A stretch of DNA of 64,000 nucleotides from JAJDFU01 sp964641965 (GTDB taxonomy: Bacteria > Bacteroidota > Bacteroidia > Chitinophagales > Saprospiraceae), in the NCBI GenBank assembly GCA_964641965.1, contig CAZXLD010000003.1:144940-208939 (forward strand). The letters are read 5' to 3'. A program made the position numbers and the translations under genes. The notes beneath the pieces were generated by a model, which was given only the letters and a program-made list of their open reading frames with translations, was not told where the DNA came from and searched no databases. Below are positions 16,938 through 25,957 of this stretch, piece by piece (the first letter of the stretch is position 1; every line of letters starts with the position of its first letter).

Positions 16938-18020
16938 ATGACTTCCATTATCAGAACTATCTGCTTCTCGTTGGTCGTTTTGTTTGTCCTTTCCTCCTGC
17001 TCGGAAAACAACCCTGCCGCTGCACTCAAACCCAAGCCAATTGCTTATGGCAAGATCAGAGATGTAACTGTAATTGCTGATCCTTCCCTGTGGGGCAGTG
17101 AGATAGGAGATACACTAAAAAACTACTACACCGGACCTTATCGCTTGCTTCCGCAACCGGAGCCTATTTTAGATGTAAGGCACTTTTCTTATGAGGAATT
17201 TAAAGCAGACCCATTGCGGAAAGAACTGCGCATACTTTTCTTTATTTCCAACCTCAATGATCAACGTTCTTCCACCGCCAAAATGATGCGCGAGGAACTG
17301 GGCGAGGAAGCTGTACGTAGAGCCAATGAAGATGAAGATTTCCGTTCCGTTGTTTTCTCCAACAAATGGGCCAAGGGCCAATTGGTTATCTATCTATTTG
17401 GCACCTCCCAGGAAGACCTGGTTCGGACCATCAAGCGGTCCTATAACTCTGTGATGAACCGAATCAAAAAGATTGATGCCGAGCGACTGGATGCCACCGT
17501 CTACCTCGATGGTGAAGATGTGCGTCTCAACCAGATTGTAAAGGACGAACTCCAGGTAAGCCTCCGGATTCCCGGGGATTACTTTTTGGCTAAAGCTGAA
17601 GAGGGAATCATTTGGTTCAGGAAAGAGCATCCCGATTTGACCAGTAGCAATCTAATATTTCAAAAGGTCTCCTACACGGATGTAAGCCAATTCTCACCGG
17701 AAGGAATTAAAGCGCTGCGAGATTCAATTGGCCGAGCCCACGTATCCTCTGAACTTCCAAACACCTACATGAAGATAAATGATGAAGATCTTCCTTTTTT
17801 GACCCAACAAGTAAAAATTGGAAATCAACTTGCGTTAGAAGGAAGAGGGATCTGGGAAATAGAAAATGACTTTATGGGAGGGCCATTTATATCCTATTTG
17901 TTTTTGCATCCAAAGACGCAAGAGCTAATATTTATGGATGCTTTTGTATACTCTCCAGGAAATGATAAGCGGAACTACATGATTTACCTGGATTACATAT
18001 TACACTCCCTCAAAATTTAG
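16938..18020 (+). CDS. DUF4837-family lipoprotein
   Basis: A 360-residue predicted lipoprotein with a signal segment ending in LSSC (Cys21). The rest resembles DUF4837, a Bacteroidota family of unknown function. I start at ATG 16938 because it gives a clean signal peptide; the open frame extends upstream to 16689 but encodes basic, non-family sequence. The mature part has alternating charged helices and strands and no catalytic motif I can identify. It ends convergently with htpG across 68 bases, which contain a weak hairpin at 18023-18053 (CAGGTG...CACCTG). Confidence 0.8.
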   Translation: MTSIIRTICFSLVVLFVLSSCSENNPAAALKPKPIAYGKIRDVTVIADPSLWGSEIGDTLKNYYTGPYRLLPQPEPILDVRHFSYEEFKADPLRKELRILFFISNLNDQRSSTAKMMREELGEEAVRRANEDEDFRSVVFSNKWAKGQLVIYLFGTSQEDLVRTIKRSYNSVMNRIKKIDAERLDATVYLDGEDVRLNQIVKDELQVSLRIPGDYFLAKAEEGIIWFRKEHPDLTSSNLIFQKVSYTDVSQFSPEGIKALRDSIGRAHVSSELPNTYMKINDEDLPFLTQQVKIGNQLALEGRGIWEIENDFMGGPFISYLFLHPKTQELIFMDAFVYSPGNDKRNYMIYLDYILHSLKI

Positions 18021-18088
18021 AACAGGTGACGCCCTCGAAGTGGACGCCACCTGCCGCTTAAGTACAACTTTCTAATTGACAGTCCCTT

Positions 18089-19969
18089 CTACTCCTCTGC
18101 ATCGATCATTTTCAAGCTCCGCTCTACAAAAGCAGTGAGTTTGGAACCATTAAGCATGCCTTGGTTCAACAAAGCAAGATCATACAGATATTGGCCAAGC
18201 TCCTTCTGGTCTGCATCTTCTTTTGAAAGGATTTTCTGAGCAATCAGCGGATGATTAGAGTTCACTACAATGTTGTAACTGTCCGGGAACATATCTGCAC
18301 CCATGCCCTGAAGACTCTGCATTTCCTTCATACGCCGCATAAACTCTGGTCGGGTAATAGTAACAGGAGCATCATCCGGGGCCATGGGTTTTAATTGAAC
18401 CTGTGCAGTTCCTTTTTCCACAAACCCTTCAAAAATAGTTTTCACCTGCTCTTGCTCTTTTTCGCTAAGGACCGATTCTACTTCCTGATCCTTCTGAACC
18501 AGATTGTCCACAGTATCTGAATCCACTCGAACAAAAGTGATGTTCCCCAGCTTGTATTCTAACTGTTGGATGAAGTGGTTATCAATGACTTGATCCATTA
18601 CCAAAACCTGGTACGATCTATTTTTACACGACTGGATATAAGCCTGATGCGCCTCGGGGGAATGTGTGTACAGGAGAACCAGCTTATCGTACTTATCGGT
18701 TTGATGCTCCTTTGTAGCCTCCTTGTACTCATCAAAAGTACGGTAGGTGCCATCTACATCTTTCAAAAGAGTAATATCCTTGGTCCGATCATAGAACTTT
18801 TCATCTGAGATCATACCATACTTCACAAACACGCCTAAATCATCCCACTTTTCTTCAAATACAGCACGGTCCTGATCAAACAGCTCTTTTAGCTTGTCTG
18901 CTACCTTACGGGTAATATACCCTGTGATCTTCTTGACATTTGCATCACTTTGGAGATAAGACCTGGAGACGTTTAAGGGAATGTCCGGGGAATCAATGAC
19001 CCCGTGTAAAAGGGTCAAAAATTCGGGTACAATATCCTTGATCTCATCAGTTACATAGACCTGATTGCTATATAATTGGATCTTGTTCCGCTGAATTTCC
19101 AGGGAATTACCCAATTTGGGGAAATATAAGATCCCGGTCAGGTTAAACGGATAATCAATATTGAGGTGGATATGAAACATAGGAGCTGTACTGAATGGGT
19201 ACAACTCTCGATAGAAAGCCTGGTAATCTTCGTCGGTCAATTCGGAAGGCATCCTTTTCCAGGCTGGCTCCGTATTGTTGATAATATTGGGAACCTCCAC
19301 TGTTTTCTTCTCCTGTTCTGCCTCTCCTTCGGCAGCAGCTTCACCGTCCTCTACCGTTTCCGTTCTGGTACCAAACTGAATGGGGATGGGCAAAAACTGA
19401 CAATACTTTTGAAGCAGGCTTTCAATCCTGCTGTTTTCCAGAAACTCTGCATTTTCCTCGTTGATATGAAGAATAATGTCGGTTCCCCGATCCGCTTTGT
19501 CATTTTCTTCGATCGTGTATTCCGGATCACCTTCACAAACCCAGGTCACCCCTGGTTCACCATTGTAAGAACGAGTGTATACCTCCACTTTGTCAGCTAC
19601 CATGAAGGCCGAATAAAAACCCAAGCCAAAATGACCGATTATACTTTCATCCTTATAACGTTCGAGAAATTCTTCGGCGCTGGAGAATGCCACTTGATTT
19701 AAGTATTTCTTCACCTCATCAGCGGTCATTCCGATTCCTCTGTCCCGAACGGTAAGTGTTTTCTTTTCCGAATCCACCAGAATTTCAATATGCGTATCCC
19801 CCAATTCTCCTTCGACCTCTCCTCGGTTAGCTAAGGCTTTCACCTTGGTAGTAGCATCTACCGCATTGGAAACCAGTTCGCGAAGAAAAATCTCATGATC
19901 CGAGTATAAAAACTTCTTGATGATTGGGAATATATTTCCGGTTTGAACAGAAATGGTTCCTTTTTCCAT
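18089..19969 (-). CDS. htpG: Molecular chaperone HtpG (Hsp90)
   Basis: A 626-residue bacterial Hsp90, an ATP-dependent cytoplasmic chaperone. The N-terminal GHKL ATPase shows ELVSNAVDA (31-39), DRGIGMT (about 76-82) and the lid GHFGLGFYSAF (about 112-122). Middle and C-terminal dimerisation domains are complete. An acidic linker rich in Glu and Ala separates the first two domains near 215-230. The upstream region holds a sigma-54-like promoter and an inverted repeat, consistent with stress control. Confidence 0.97.
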   Translation of the reverse strand: MEKGTISVQTGNIFPIIKKFLYSDHEIFLRELVSNAVDATTKVKALANRGEVEGELGDTHIEILVDSEKKTLTVRDRGIGMTADEVKKYLNQVAFSSAEEFLERYKDESIIGHFGLGFYSAFMVADKVEVYTRSYNGEPGVTWVCEGDPEYTIEENDKADRGTDIILHINEENAEFLENSRIESLLQKYCQFLPIPIQFGTRTETVEDGEAAAEGEAEQEKKTVEVPNIINNTEPAWKRMPSELTDEDYQAFYRELYPFSTAPMFHIHLNIDYPFNLTGILYFPKLGNSLEIQRNKIQLYSNQVYVTDEIKDIVPEFLTLLHGVIDSPDIPLNVSRSYLQSDANVKKITGYITRKVADKLKELFDQDRAVFEEKWDDLGVFVKYGMISDEKFYDRTKDITLLKDVDGTYRTFDEYKEATKEHQTDKYDKLVLLYTHSPEAHQAYIQSCKNRSYQVLVMDQVIDNHFIQQLEYKLGNITFVRVDSDTVDNLVQKDQEVESVLSEKEQEQVKTIFEGFVEKGTAQVQLKPMAPDDAPVTITRPEFMRRMKEMQSLQGMGADMFPDSYNIVVNSNHPLIAQKILSKEDADQKELGQYLYDLALLNQGMLNGSKLTAFVERSLKMIDAEE

Positions 19970-19995
19970 GGAATATCCTTTTTTAATTAACTTTT

Positions 19996-20013
19996 TGGCA
20001 ACTGCTATGCCAA
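19996..20013 (-). promoter_or_regulatory. Sigma-54-like promoter upstream of htpG
   Basis: Read on the minus strand, TTGGCATAGCAGTTGCCA matches the -24/-12 consensus TTGGCAC-N5-TTGCW with the invariant GG and GC exactly ten bases apart. There are mismatches at one -24 flank base and at the last -12 base. Transcription would start near 19986, about 17 bases before the ATG. The same stretch is an inverted repeat (TTGGCA-N7-TGCCAA), so it could instead be an operator. No sigma-54 activator gene is in the window. Confidence 0.42.
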
Positions 20014-20019
20014 TGCGCT

Positions 20020-20082
20020 AATTCTGCCAATATGTCGTATTCAACTCTTCCAGGGCTGTATTTATGGGCCTTTGGCAGAATT
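20020..20082. repeat. 11-base inverted repeat upstream of htpG
   Basis: AATTCTGCCAA at 20020-20030 and its perfect reverse complement TTGGCAGAATT at 20072-20082 are separated by 41 bases. Both share the TTGGCA core with the sigma-54-like element beside them. This could be a paired regulator site (for example an enhancer) for htpG; that is inference. The rest of the 370-base gap to 20240 holds no gene I can support. Confidence 0.5.
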
Positions 20083-20240
20083 TTCAATTCGAATTCCTGT
20101 ATCCTTTTTGCCTGAATAAAAGGAATTCCCTTTCTTTGTAAAGCTGAGAGCATTGAGAAAAAGGCATATCTAAGGCACAGACCGTGCCATCCTAACTACC
20201 ATTCGGAAAATATTAATTGTCTAGTCCTAGATTGGGATAA

Positions 20241-20351
20241 CTCACTACGCTTGTTTGTAAAGGCAAGCGCAGTGAGGCCGGCCTTATTAAGGGGGGTTAG
20301 CCGGCCCTCACATTGCCGCTGATCCGGAGTTTATCCGGATCAGTTTTTTTT
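20241..20351 (+). ncRNA. Candidate structured RNA with its own terminator
   Basis: Three stems follow one another on the plus strand. Stem 1 (20241-20276) is CTCACT and CGCTTG paired with CAAGCG and AGTGAG, with one A-C mismatch and a 10-base loop. Stem 2 (20272-20311) pairs GTGAGGCCGGC with GCCGGC-C-CTCAC, with one bulged C. Stem 3 (20319-20343) is a perfect 10-base-pair terminator followed by eight T. Stems 1 and 2 share bases 20272-20276 and cannot form together. No plus-strand gene precedes the element for over 2 kb. No promoter was identified, and I do not recognise a known RNA family. Confidence 0.4.
20319..20351 (+). terminator. Strong intrinsic terminator, plus-strand orientation
   Basis: CTGATCCGGA at 20319-20328 pairs perfectly with TCCGGATCAG at 20334-20343 around a 5-base loop, directly followed by eight T. 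The T tract is on the plus strand only. It overlaps the 3' end of the minus-strand M28 peptidase gene, whose stop codon lies in the stem. It therefore terminates an unexplained rightward transcript, not the peptidase message. Confidence 0.75.
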
Positions 20352-21926
20352 ATCTACACGCAATCGCTCATCTCGATTAGCGATCTCCCATGCGGTGTGA
20401 AAGATTAACTTACCAATCTTTGCCATTTTCTCATACTCGATTTTTTCTGCCGTATCTGTTATCCTGTGGTAATCTGCATGGGTTCCATTAAAATAGAATA
20501 TGGAAGGAATCCCATTTTTAGCAAAATTATAGTGATCCGAACGATAATAAAATCGGTTTGGATCGTCCTCGGCATTATAGGTGTAGTCCAATTCAAGCTT
20601 GGTAAATTTCGAATTGGCATCCTCATTGATTTGATGCAAATCACTGCTCAACCGATCCGATCCAATCACATATACATAATTGGGATTTCCAGTATGTTTC
20701 TTATCAACCCTTCCCACCATATCCACATTGATATCAACCACAAGCTGCTCTAGTGGGATTACAGGATTTTCTACGTAATATTTAGATCCGAGCAATCCCT
20801 TTTCTTCTCCGGAGACCAACAACCCCAGAACAGACCTTCTAGCTCCGACTCCCCTGGATTTAGCTTCCTTGAAGGCTTCCAATACTTCCAGGACTGTACT
20901 GGTGCCCGAAGCGTTATCATCAGCACCGTTGTAAATAGCATCACCTCGCTTGCCCAGATGATCGTAATGAGCCGAAAGAACGACCACCTCGTCCTTTAAA
21001 TTGGGATCGCTGCCTTCAATAAATCCCATTACGTTTTCACCACTTAATTGATACAAGTCTTTATCCAGGTTCAACCGGAGCTGGGTCGGCACTTCAAGTC
21101 TTTTGCTTTTTCCTCTTTTCTGGATTTTCTTGCGCACCTTGATCACTTTATTGAGTCGCTTATCGATCAGATCTTTTGCTAGAGTGGAAGAGATTACACA
21201 ATTGGCAGGATATCGATCTGAGACTCTTCCATCTCCAAGCTGTAAACTCCTATTCAATAGCTGACGCCGTGCTGCCTGCAAGTCCTTCTTGAAATTAGAT
21301 GAAATAATTAGCACAGCTAACACACCGTTCTCCTTCGCAACTTCAAGCTTTTTCTTTAGGCTCAAACTCCATACGGATGGCTCCTGATTGCCACTAATCA
21401 GGTATTGCCCCTTTTTGTTAAATGGTTCGCCACCATAGATCAAGATAGCCTTCCCTTCCACATTGGCTCCACTGTAATCACTGTAAGCTGGATCATCAAT
21501 ACCATAGCCCAAAAATAGGATCTCCTCAAAAACAGCATCAAAATGCTCTGGATTTAATTGGGGAGAAGCGTAAAAGGATCTTAGATGAGAAACGGGCTCA
21601 TTATTCAAAGTCAATTGAATCGTATCCCAGGTAGCTGCATTGAATTCAATTTTCTGAAAGTAATCCCCTTCAGTTCCAATTGTAGGAAGCTCCCATTTCT
21701 CAAATATAGATGCGATGTAATCAGCTGCTTTTTTCTGGCCAGGTGTTCCCGTTTCCCGACCTTCATATTCATCTGAAGCAAGGGTGCCCAGGTGAGTTTT
21801 CAAATCTTGGACGGTAATTGTCTCAGCCAGTGCTTCAGCTTGTTCATAAGGTGCTCCTTGCTGAGCCAAAAGGGAGTAGGTCGTAAGGAAAATGAGTTGA
21901 ACTACAATATATCTGCGCATAAGCAT
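20340..21926 (-). CDS. Secreted M28-family zinc peptidase
   Basis: A 528-residue exported aminopeptidase-like enzyme. An N-terminal signal peptide (about 1-22) is followed by a PA-type insertion and an M28 catalytic domain. Its two-zinc ligands are recognisable: LSAHYDHLG (about 316), GADDNASG (about 333), SGEEKGLLGS (about 369), DMVGR (about 400) and SDHYNF (about 463). It should cleave peptides in the periplasm or outside the cell. An ATG two codons downstream is an alternative start. The stop lies inside the opposite-strand terminator stem. Confidence 0.92.
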   Translation of the reverse strand: MLMRRYIVVQLIFLTTYSLLAQQGAPYEQAEALAETITVQDLKTHLGTLASDEYEGRETGTPGQKKAADYIASIFEKWELPTIGTEGDYFQKIEFNAATWDTIQLTLNNEPVSHLRSFYASPQLNPEHFDAVFEEILFLGYGIDDPAYSDYSGANVEGKAILIYGGEPFNKKGQYLISGNQEPSVWSLSLKKKLEVAKENGVLAVLIISSNFKKDLQAARRQLLNRSLQLGDGRVSDRYPANCVISSTLAKDLIDKRLNKVIKVRKKIQKRGKSKRLEVPTQLRLNLDKDLYQLSGENVMGFIEGSDPNLKDEVVVLSAHYDHLGKRGDAIYNGADDNASGTSTVLEVLEAFKEAKSRGVGARRSVLGLLVSGEEKGLLGSKYYVENPVIPLEQLVVDINVDMVGRVDKKHTGNPNYVYVIGSDRLSSDLHQINEDANSKFTKLELDYTYNAEDDPNRFYYRSDHYNFAKNGIPSIFYFNGTHADYHRITDTAEKIEYEKMAKIGKLIFHTAWEIANRDERLRVDKKN

Positions 21927-21942
21927 AAATCTTAACTACCAG

Positions 21943-21975
21943 AAAAAAGACCCGATGCTCAATAGCTGTCGGGTC
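21943..21975 (-). terminator. Intrinsic terminator after rpiB
   Basis: On the minus strand GACCCGA pairs with TCGGGTC (7 perfect base pairs, 13-base loop) and is followed directly by six T. It lies 45 bases past the rpiB stop and just upstream of the M28 peptidase start, so it ends the DUF2723-rpiB transcript. Confidence 0.8.
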
Positions 21976-22019
21976 ATTCACTAATGTTGAGTCCTAGGAA
22001 CAGAGTGCTAATAGTAGAA

Positions 22020-22463
22020 TCAACAACCTAAGGAAATCTTTCCCACCCGACGCTGATGCCTGCCGCCCTCAAAATCTGCTTCCAAAAAAGCTTTAGTGAT
22101 TTCCGCAGCTTCTTCCTTTGTTATAAAACGAGCCGGCAAAGCCAGCATATTCGCATTGTTATGTTGCCTGCCCAACCGGGCTAGCTCAGGCAGCCAGCAC
22201 AAAGCTGCCCGTATCCCCTGATGTTTATTAACAGTGATCGCAACTCCATTCCCGCTACCACAAAGCACGATCCCTAAATCCACCTTCCCTTGCTCCACAT
22301 AATCGGCTACAGGATGAGCAAAGTCGGGATAGTCGACCGAATCAGGAGAATCCGTTCCAAAGTCCTGAACGGAAATATGCATCTCCATCAGCATTTTTTT
22401 AATGCTTTCCTTGTGCTCATACCCGGCATGATCACATCCGATGGCGATAGTTTTTACTTCCAT
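22020..22463 (-). CDS. rpiB: Ribose-5-phosphate isomerase B
   Basis: A 147-residue RpiB/LacAB-type isomerase that interconverts ribose 5-phosphate and ribulose 5-phosphate in the pentose phosphate pathway. CDHAGYEHK starts at residue 10, the catalytic Cys68 lies in CGSGNG, and RQHNNANM near 100 completes the active site. It starts 5 bases downstream of the DUF2723 gene on the same strand, so the two form one transcript ended by the terminator at 21943-21975. Confidence 0.96.
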   Translation of the reverse strand: MEVKTIAIGCDHAGYEHKESIKKMLMEMHISVQDFGTDSPDSVDYPDFAHPVADYVEQGKVDLGIVLCGSGNGVAITVNKHQGIRAALCWLPELARLGRQHNNANMLALPARFITKEEAAEITKAFLEADFEGGRHQRRVGKISLGC

Positions 22464-22468
22464 GGAAT

Positions 22469-25400
22469 TTAGTTATTAAAATCCAGGGAGGGTTGTGGTG
22501 TCCTGTAGCTAGCAAACCTGGACTCCAATTCATCCCCAAATTCAGAATCCCCGGCCGCCTTAACCTGCAAAATCATTCGGTTAATCGTACTCAAGGAAGC
22601 TTCAAAATCGTTTTGGAAACTGCTTTTCAGGGTTTCTTCATCAAGCGAATAGTAAAATCCAAGCCGGTCCTCAAGCTCGTCCGCTAGTATTTGCAGATGA
22701 GGCTTGGCTCGATCATAGGCATCAGCTTGGAAATAGACTTGCAACATGTAATATGCCCGGTAATCATATGGGAAGTTCATATGCGGAAACACTTCAAAAT
22801 ATTTATCCAGCAACTCAACACCCTTCTCTTTCTCTCCCTTGCCAATCAGTTGAGTGGCTGTACGCAACATTACCAACTGATGACTTTGTACACTAGGCAT
22901 GTAGCTATTATCTACGAATAGATCATATTGATCAAAATTCCCCCACTTGAACTTATTCATCACATTATCGTAGACAGATTCTGCATCTACCCTACCGAAC
23001 CCAACCAATCCATAGGATTGCTCCACGGCCGATCGTACGGGAATCACTTGCAGGCCAAGCCCTTCCAATTGCATAAAATTCTGTAACCCCAGTAGTTTGT
23101 CGCGGCGACAAGTAACAGCAAAATAGATTGGCCGGTCACCAAAATTGGAAGCGACAATATCCATGATGGCCAATTCATCTTTCAGGATATAATTGTCCTT
23201 CAGTTTGATAGGAACCCGATCCACCATATTTGCGGTATCTTTTTCAGATAATAGCCCGTTCTGGATGAATTTCTCCTTATCCACTGAAAGGAACGTCTGA
23301 TGCGTGGGGTAGTAACTTTCGATTTCCCGAAATCCTTGAGCACGGATGGGATGCTTTTCTCCAATAAACTGGAGCAGCTGTTTGGCATCCATGGGTACAT
23401 CCTGATTTTTAGGATTATAGTAAAATACTTGATTGCGCTTTTTACCTCTGTAAGAATCGCTTGGGATGGTCATCTTAACAGCAGGGGATTCATTGATTTT
23501 TCGTCGAAGCAAATCAATATACCAGTCTACTGCAATCAGACTTAAATTAACCACGCGCACATCAGGCCGAATTCCTTCTACCTCCTGCGCATACCAAAGC
23601 GGGTAGGTATCATTATCCCCATACGTGAAAATGATAGCGTTGGGTTTTGTCGATTCCAGAAAATTAGTTGCATAATCCCGTGCTCCGGTCGTATATCGCC
23701 GACTGTGGTCGTCAAAGTTTTGAGTAACCATAAGTATCGGAGCAATCAAAATGGGTAGGAAACTCGTAAATGCGGCCGGTACACCCGACATTTTTGTCCG
23801 CTCGGTAAGCAACTGGAAAAGGGCTAATGCGCTCATACCTATCCAAATGGCATAAATGAAAAACGAACCCACCAAGACGTAATCTCTTTCTCGAGGCTCA
23901 TTCGGGGGTTGATTTGAGTACACGATAATCCCGATACCCGTAATCAGAAATAAGGCCAACAGGCCAACAAAATCCTCAGGTCTCCTGATTGCATGCCAAA
24001 TCAAACCAATGAGACCAAAAAGGAAAGGCAACATGAAATACACATTTCTACCTTTATCATCAGCCATGGTCGCCGGTAAATCCCCCTTTCCAAATCCCAG
24101 TTTCATCTTATCAATGAAGTCGATGCCCGTTATCCAATGCCCGCTTGACTTATCCCAGGGATAATACCCTTGGGTTCCATTTTGCCGGCCACTAAAATTC
24201 CACATAAAATACCGCCAGTACATCCAGCCCAGCTGATAATTGACGAAGAAACTGAAATTATCGAGCTGATTAGGTCTGCGGGGGGGCAGTTCTTTGTTGG
24301 GATCCAATCCCATCCACATTTTATATAAAGAGGGCCTTCCCTGGGAATAATCACTCATACGCGGAAAGAACATCTTATCACTATCCTTGTAGACATAGCT
24401 AATTTTCTGGTCTACAATCTCGTAGTGATCACCTACTCGCCCCCAGCGATCCGAAACTTCCCTATCGCTTGGAGAAGCGTCAAATGCAGGTCCCCTAAGC
24501 AATGGGCGTTCACCATATTGCTCCCGATTCAGATAGGGAAGCAAGCGCATAGCATCATATGGGTTGTTCATATTGATGGGAGGACTCGCGTTCGCACGAG
24601 TGACTACCATCCCGAAAGTGGAAAATCCAATAACCACCAGAGTAGCTCCTACAATCAATTGCTGTAAAATTCCAAGTTTCCGTTGGTGTGCAAACCGGAG
24701 CCCGAAATAGATCAGTGCTCCTACAATGAGGAATACGGGAATCAATCCAGTATGAAACGGCAAGCCCAAATTATTGACCATAATAAGTTCCAAAGCCGAC
24801 CACAGTCGCGGGATGCCCACGATAATAAACAGTTGGATAAAACTAATCAGAGCCATTCCAATAACTCCCGCCCCCAGAGCACCTAGAAATGTATGCTTCT
24901 CAAATTTTTTGAAGTAGTAGAAAATGGCCAAGGCCGGAAAGGTGAGCAAGCTTAGCAAGTGAACCCCAATGGACAGACCTGCTGCATAGGCCGTAAACAC
25001 AATCCAGCGATCGTGTTTAGGCTCATTGGGCAGGGAATACCACCGGATCAAAGACCAAAAAGTTAAGGTGGTGAAAAAGGTGGACATGGCATATACTTCA
25101 CCTTCCACAGCTGAGAACCAGACAGAAGTTGTAAATGCTGTCGTCAAACCTGCAACAATACCCGCGCCTCCCAGGACGATTTCTTCCCCCAGGGAAGTTT
25201 CTTTTTCTTTCCCTACCAATGCAATCCGACCTAAATAGTAGGCAGACCAGGTAACGAAAGCAGCTGCCATGGCTGTACAGAATCCCGAAAGCAGGTTGAC
25301 CGCAAAGGCGATATCAGCGGGATCGTCAGAAAGGACATCAGCCACCCAAGTGAACAGCCTGCCCACCATCAAAAAGAGAGGTGCGCCAGGTGGGTGGACT

Positions 25401-25543
25401 ACTTGCAGTTTATATGCTCCAAGGATAAATTCCCCGCAATCCCACAAGCTTCCTGTCCGCTCCGCAGATAAAAAATAGACTGCAAACGCAATAGCAAAAA
25501 CAATCCACCCAGAAATGGTACTGATCCGGTTTTTCCAAGCCAT
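22469..25543 (-). CDS. DUF2723 membrane protein (TMEM260-like, possible protein O-mannosyltransferase)
   Basis: A 1024-residue polytopic protein. The N-terminal half has roughly a dozen hydrophobic helices. WDCGEF at residues 34-39, in the first extracytoplasmic loop, resembles the acidic active site of GT-C glycosyltransferases. The C-terminal third is soluble and helical, TPR-like. DUF2723 includes human TMEM260, shown to O-mannosylate IPT domains, so a protein O-glycosylation role is plausible but unproven for bacterial members. It forms a tight pair with rpiB. A possible -7 element (TAGCTTTG, minus strand, 25644-25637) lies upstream. Confidence 0.85.
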   Translation of the reverse strand: MAWKNRISTISGWIVFAIAFAVYFLSAERTGSLWDCGEFILGAYKLQVVHPPGAPLFLMVGRLFTWVADVLSDDPADIAFAVNLLSGFCTAMAAAFVTWSAYYLGRIALVGKEKETSLGEEIVLGGAGIVAGLTTAFTTSVWFSAVEGEVYAMSTFFTTLTFWSLIRWYSLPNEPKHDRWIVFTAYAAGLSIGVHLLSLLTFPALAIFYYFKKFEKHTFLGALGAGVIGMALISFIQLFIIVGIPRLWSALELIMVNNLGLPFHTGLIPVFLIVGALIYFGLRFAHQRKLGILQQLIVGATLVVIGFSTFGMVVTRANASPPINMNNPYDAMRLLPYLNREQYGERPLLRGPAFDASPSDREVSDRWGRVGDHYEIVDQKISYVYKDSDKMFFPRMSDYSQGRPSLYKMWMGLDPNKELPPRRPNQLDNFSFFVNYQLGWMYWRYFMWNFSGRQNGTQGYYPWDKSSGHWITGIDFIDKMKLGFGKGDLPATMADDKGRNVYFMLPFLFGLIGLIWHAIRRPEDFVGLLALFLITGIGIIVYSNQPPNEPRERDYVLVGSFFIYAIWIGMSALALFQLLTERTKMSGVPAAFTSFLPILIAPILMVTQNFDDHSRRYTTGARDYATNFLESTKPNAIIFTYGDNDTYPLWYAQEVEGIRPDVRVVNLSLIAVDWYIDLLRRKINESPAVKMTIPSDSYRGKKRNQVFYYNPKNQDVPMDAKQLLQFIGEKHPIRAQGFREIESYYPTHQTFLSVDKEKFIQNGLLSEKDTANMVDRVPIKLKDNYILKDELAIMDIVASNFGDRPIYFAVTCRRDKLLGLQNFMQLEGLGLQVIPVRSAVEQSYGLVGFGRVDAESVYDNVMNKFKWGNFDQYDLFVDNSYMPSVQSHQLVMLRTATQLIGKGEKEKGVELLDKYFEVFPHMNFPYDYRAYYMLQVYFQADAYDRAKPHLQILADELEDRLGFYYSLDEETLKSSFQNDFEASLSTINRMILQVKAAGDSEFGDELESRFASYRTPQPSLDFNN

Positions 25544-25747
25544 GATTCCGTATACGGTTTTTCAGAAAATGATTGGAGGCAGATGTTGTAGCGGTCAACC
25601 CAGAACTACTGCTCCATCAGCCATAATAACGCTCGGCAAAGCTAACAAAATATGAGCAGCAAGAAATACGTCCATTATTTCTCAGATATACTGAAAACCA
25701 GGAGTTTCAGAAAATGAGTACCCCAATTTGGCAATAGGTAAATCCAG

Positions 25748-25779
25748 TTGATTAGGGACGGAAATAACCCTTACCTTTG
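25748..25779 (+). promoter_or_regulatory. Bacteroidota-type promoter for the small-protein/rluA-like/rsmG operon
   Basis: TACCTTTG at 25772-25779 is a perfect TAnnTTTG -7 element and TTG at 25748-25750 stands 21 bases upstream, close to the usual -33 spacing. Transcription would start near 25786, leaving a very short leader before the ATG at 25796. Confidence 0.6.
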
Positions 25780-25795
25780 TACAAAGGACTTTTCT

Positions 25796-25957
25796 ATGCT
25801 CAAGTGGCTGCTGCTAAGTGGAATTTTTTATCTCATCTATCGATTTTATCTAAATCCGCCAAAGCTAGGTACCGGAAAATCAAATCCTAATACGGGCTCG
25901 GAAAGACCGCCCCAGGATTCAGATATCGATTACACTGATTACGAGGAAATTGACTAA
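25796..25957 (+). CDS. Small single-pass membrane protein (DUF4834-like)
   Basis: A 53-residue protein: one N-terminal transmembrane helix (about 1-20), a Pro/Gly/Ser-rich linker, and an acidic C-terminus ending DYTDYEEID. The helix plus the terminal YEEID-type tail resembles DUF4834 proteins of Bacteroidota, of unknown function. The ATG at 25796 follows a strong promoter closely; an upstream in-frame TTG at 25748 lies inside that promoter and is rejected. Its TAA overlaps the next gene's ATG by one base, so it is a real, coupled gene. Confidence 0.7.
   Translation: MLKWLLLSGIFYLIYRFYLNPPKLGTGKSNPNTGSERPPQDSDIDYTDYEEID

Noticed and set aside
18023..18053. CAGGTG...CACCTG hairpin between DUF4837 and htpG genes as a terminator
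   Set aside because: The inner stem is broken by mismatches and no T tract follows on either strand.
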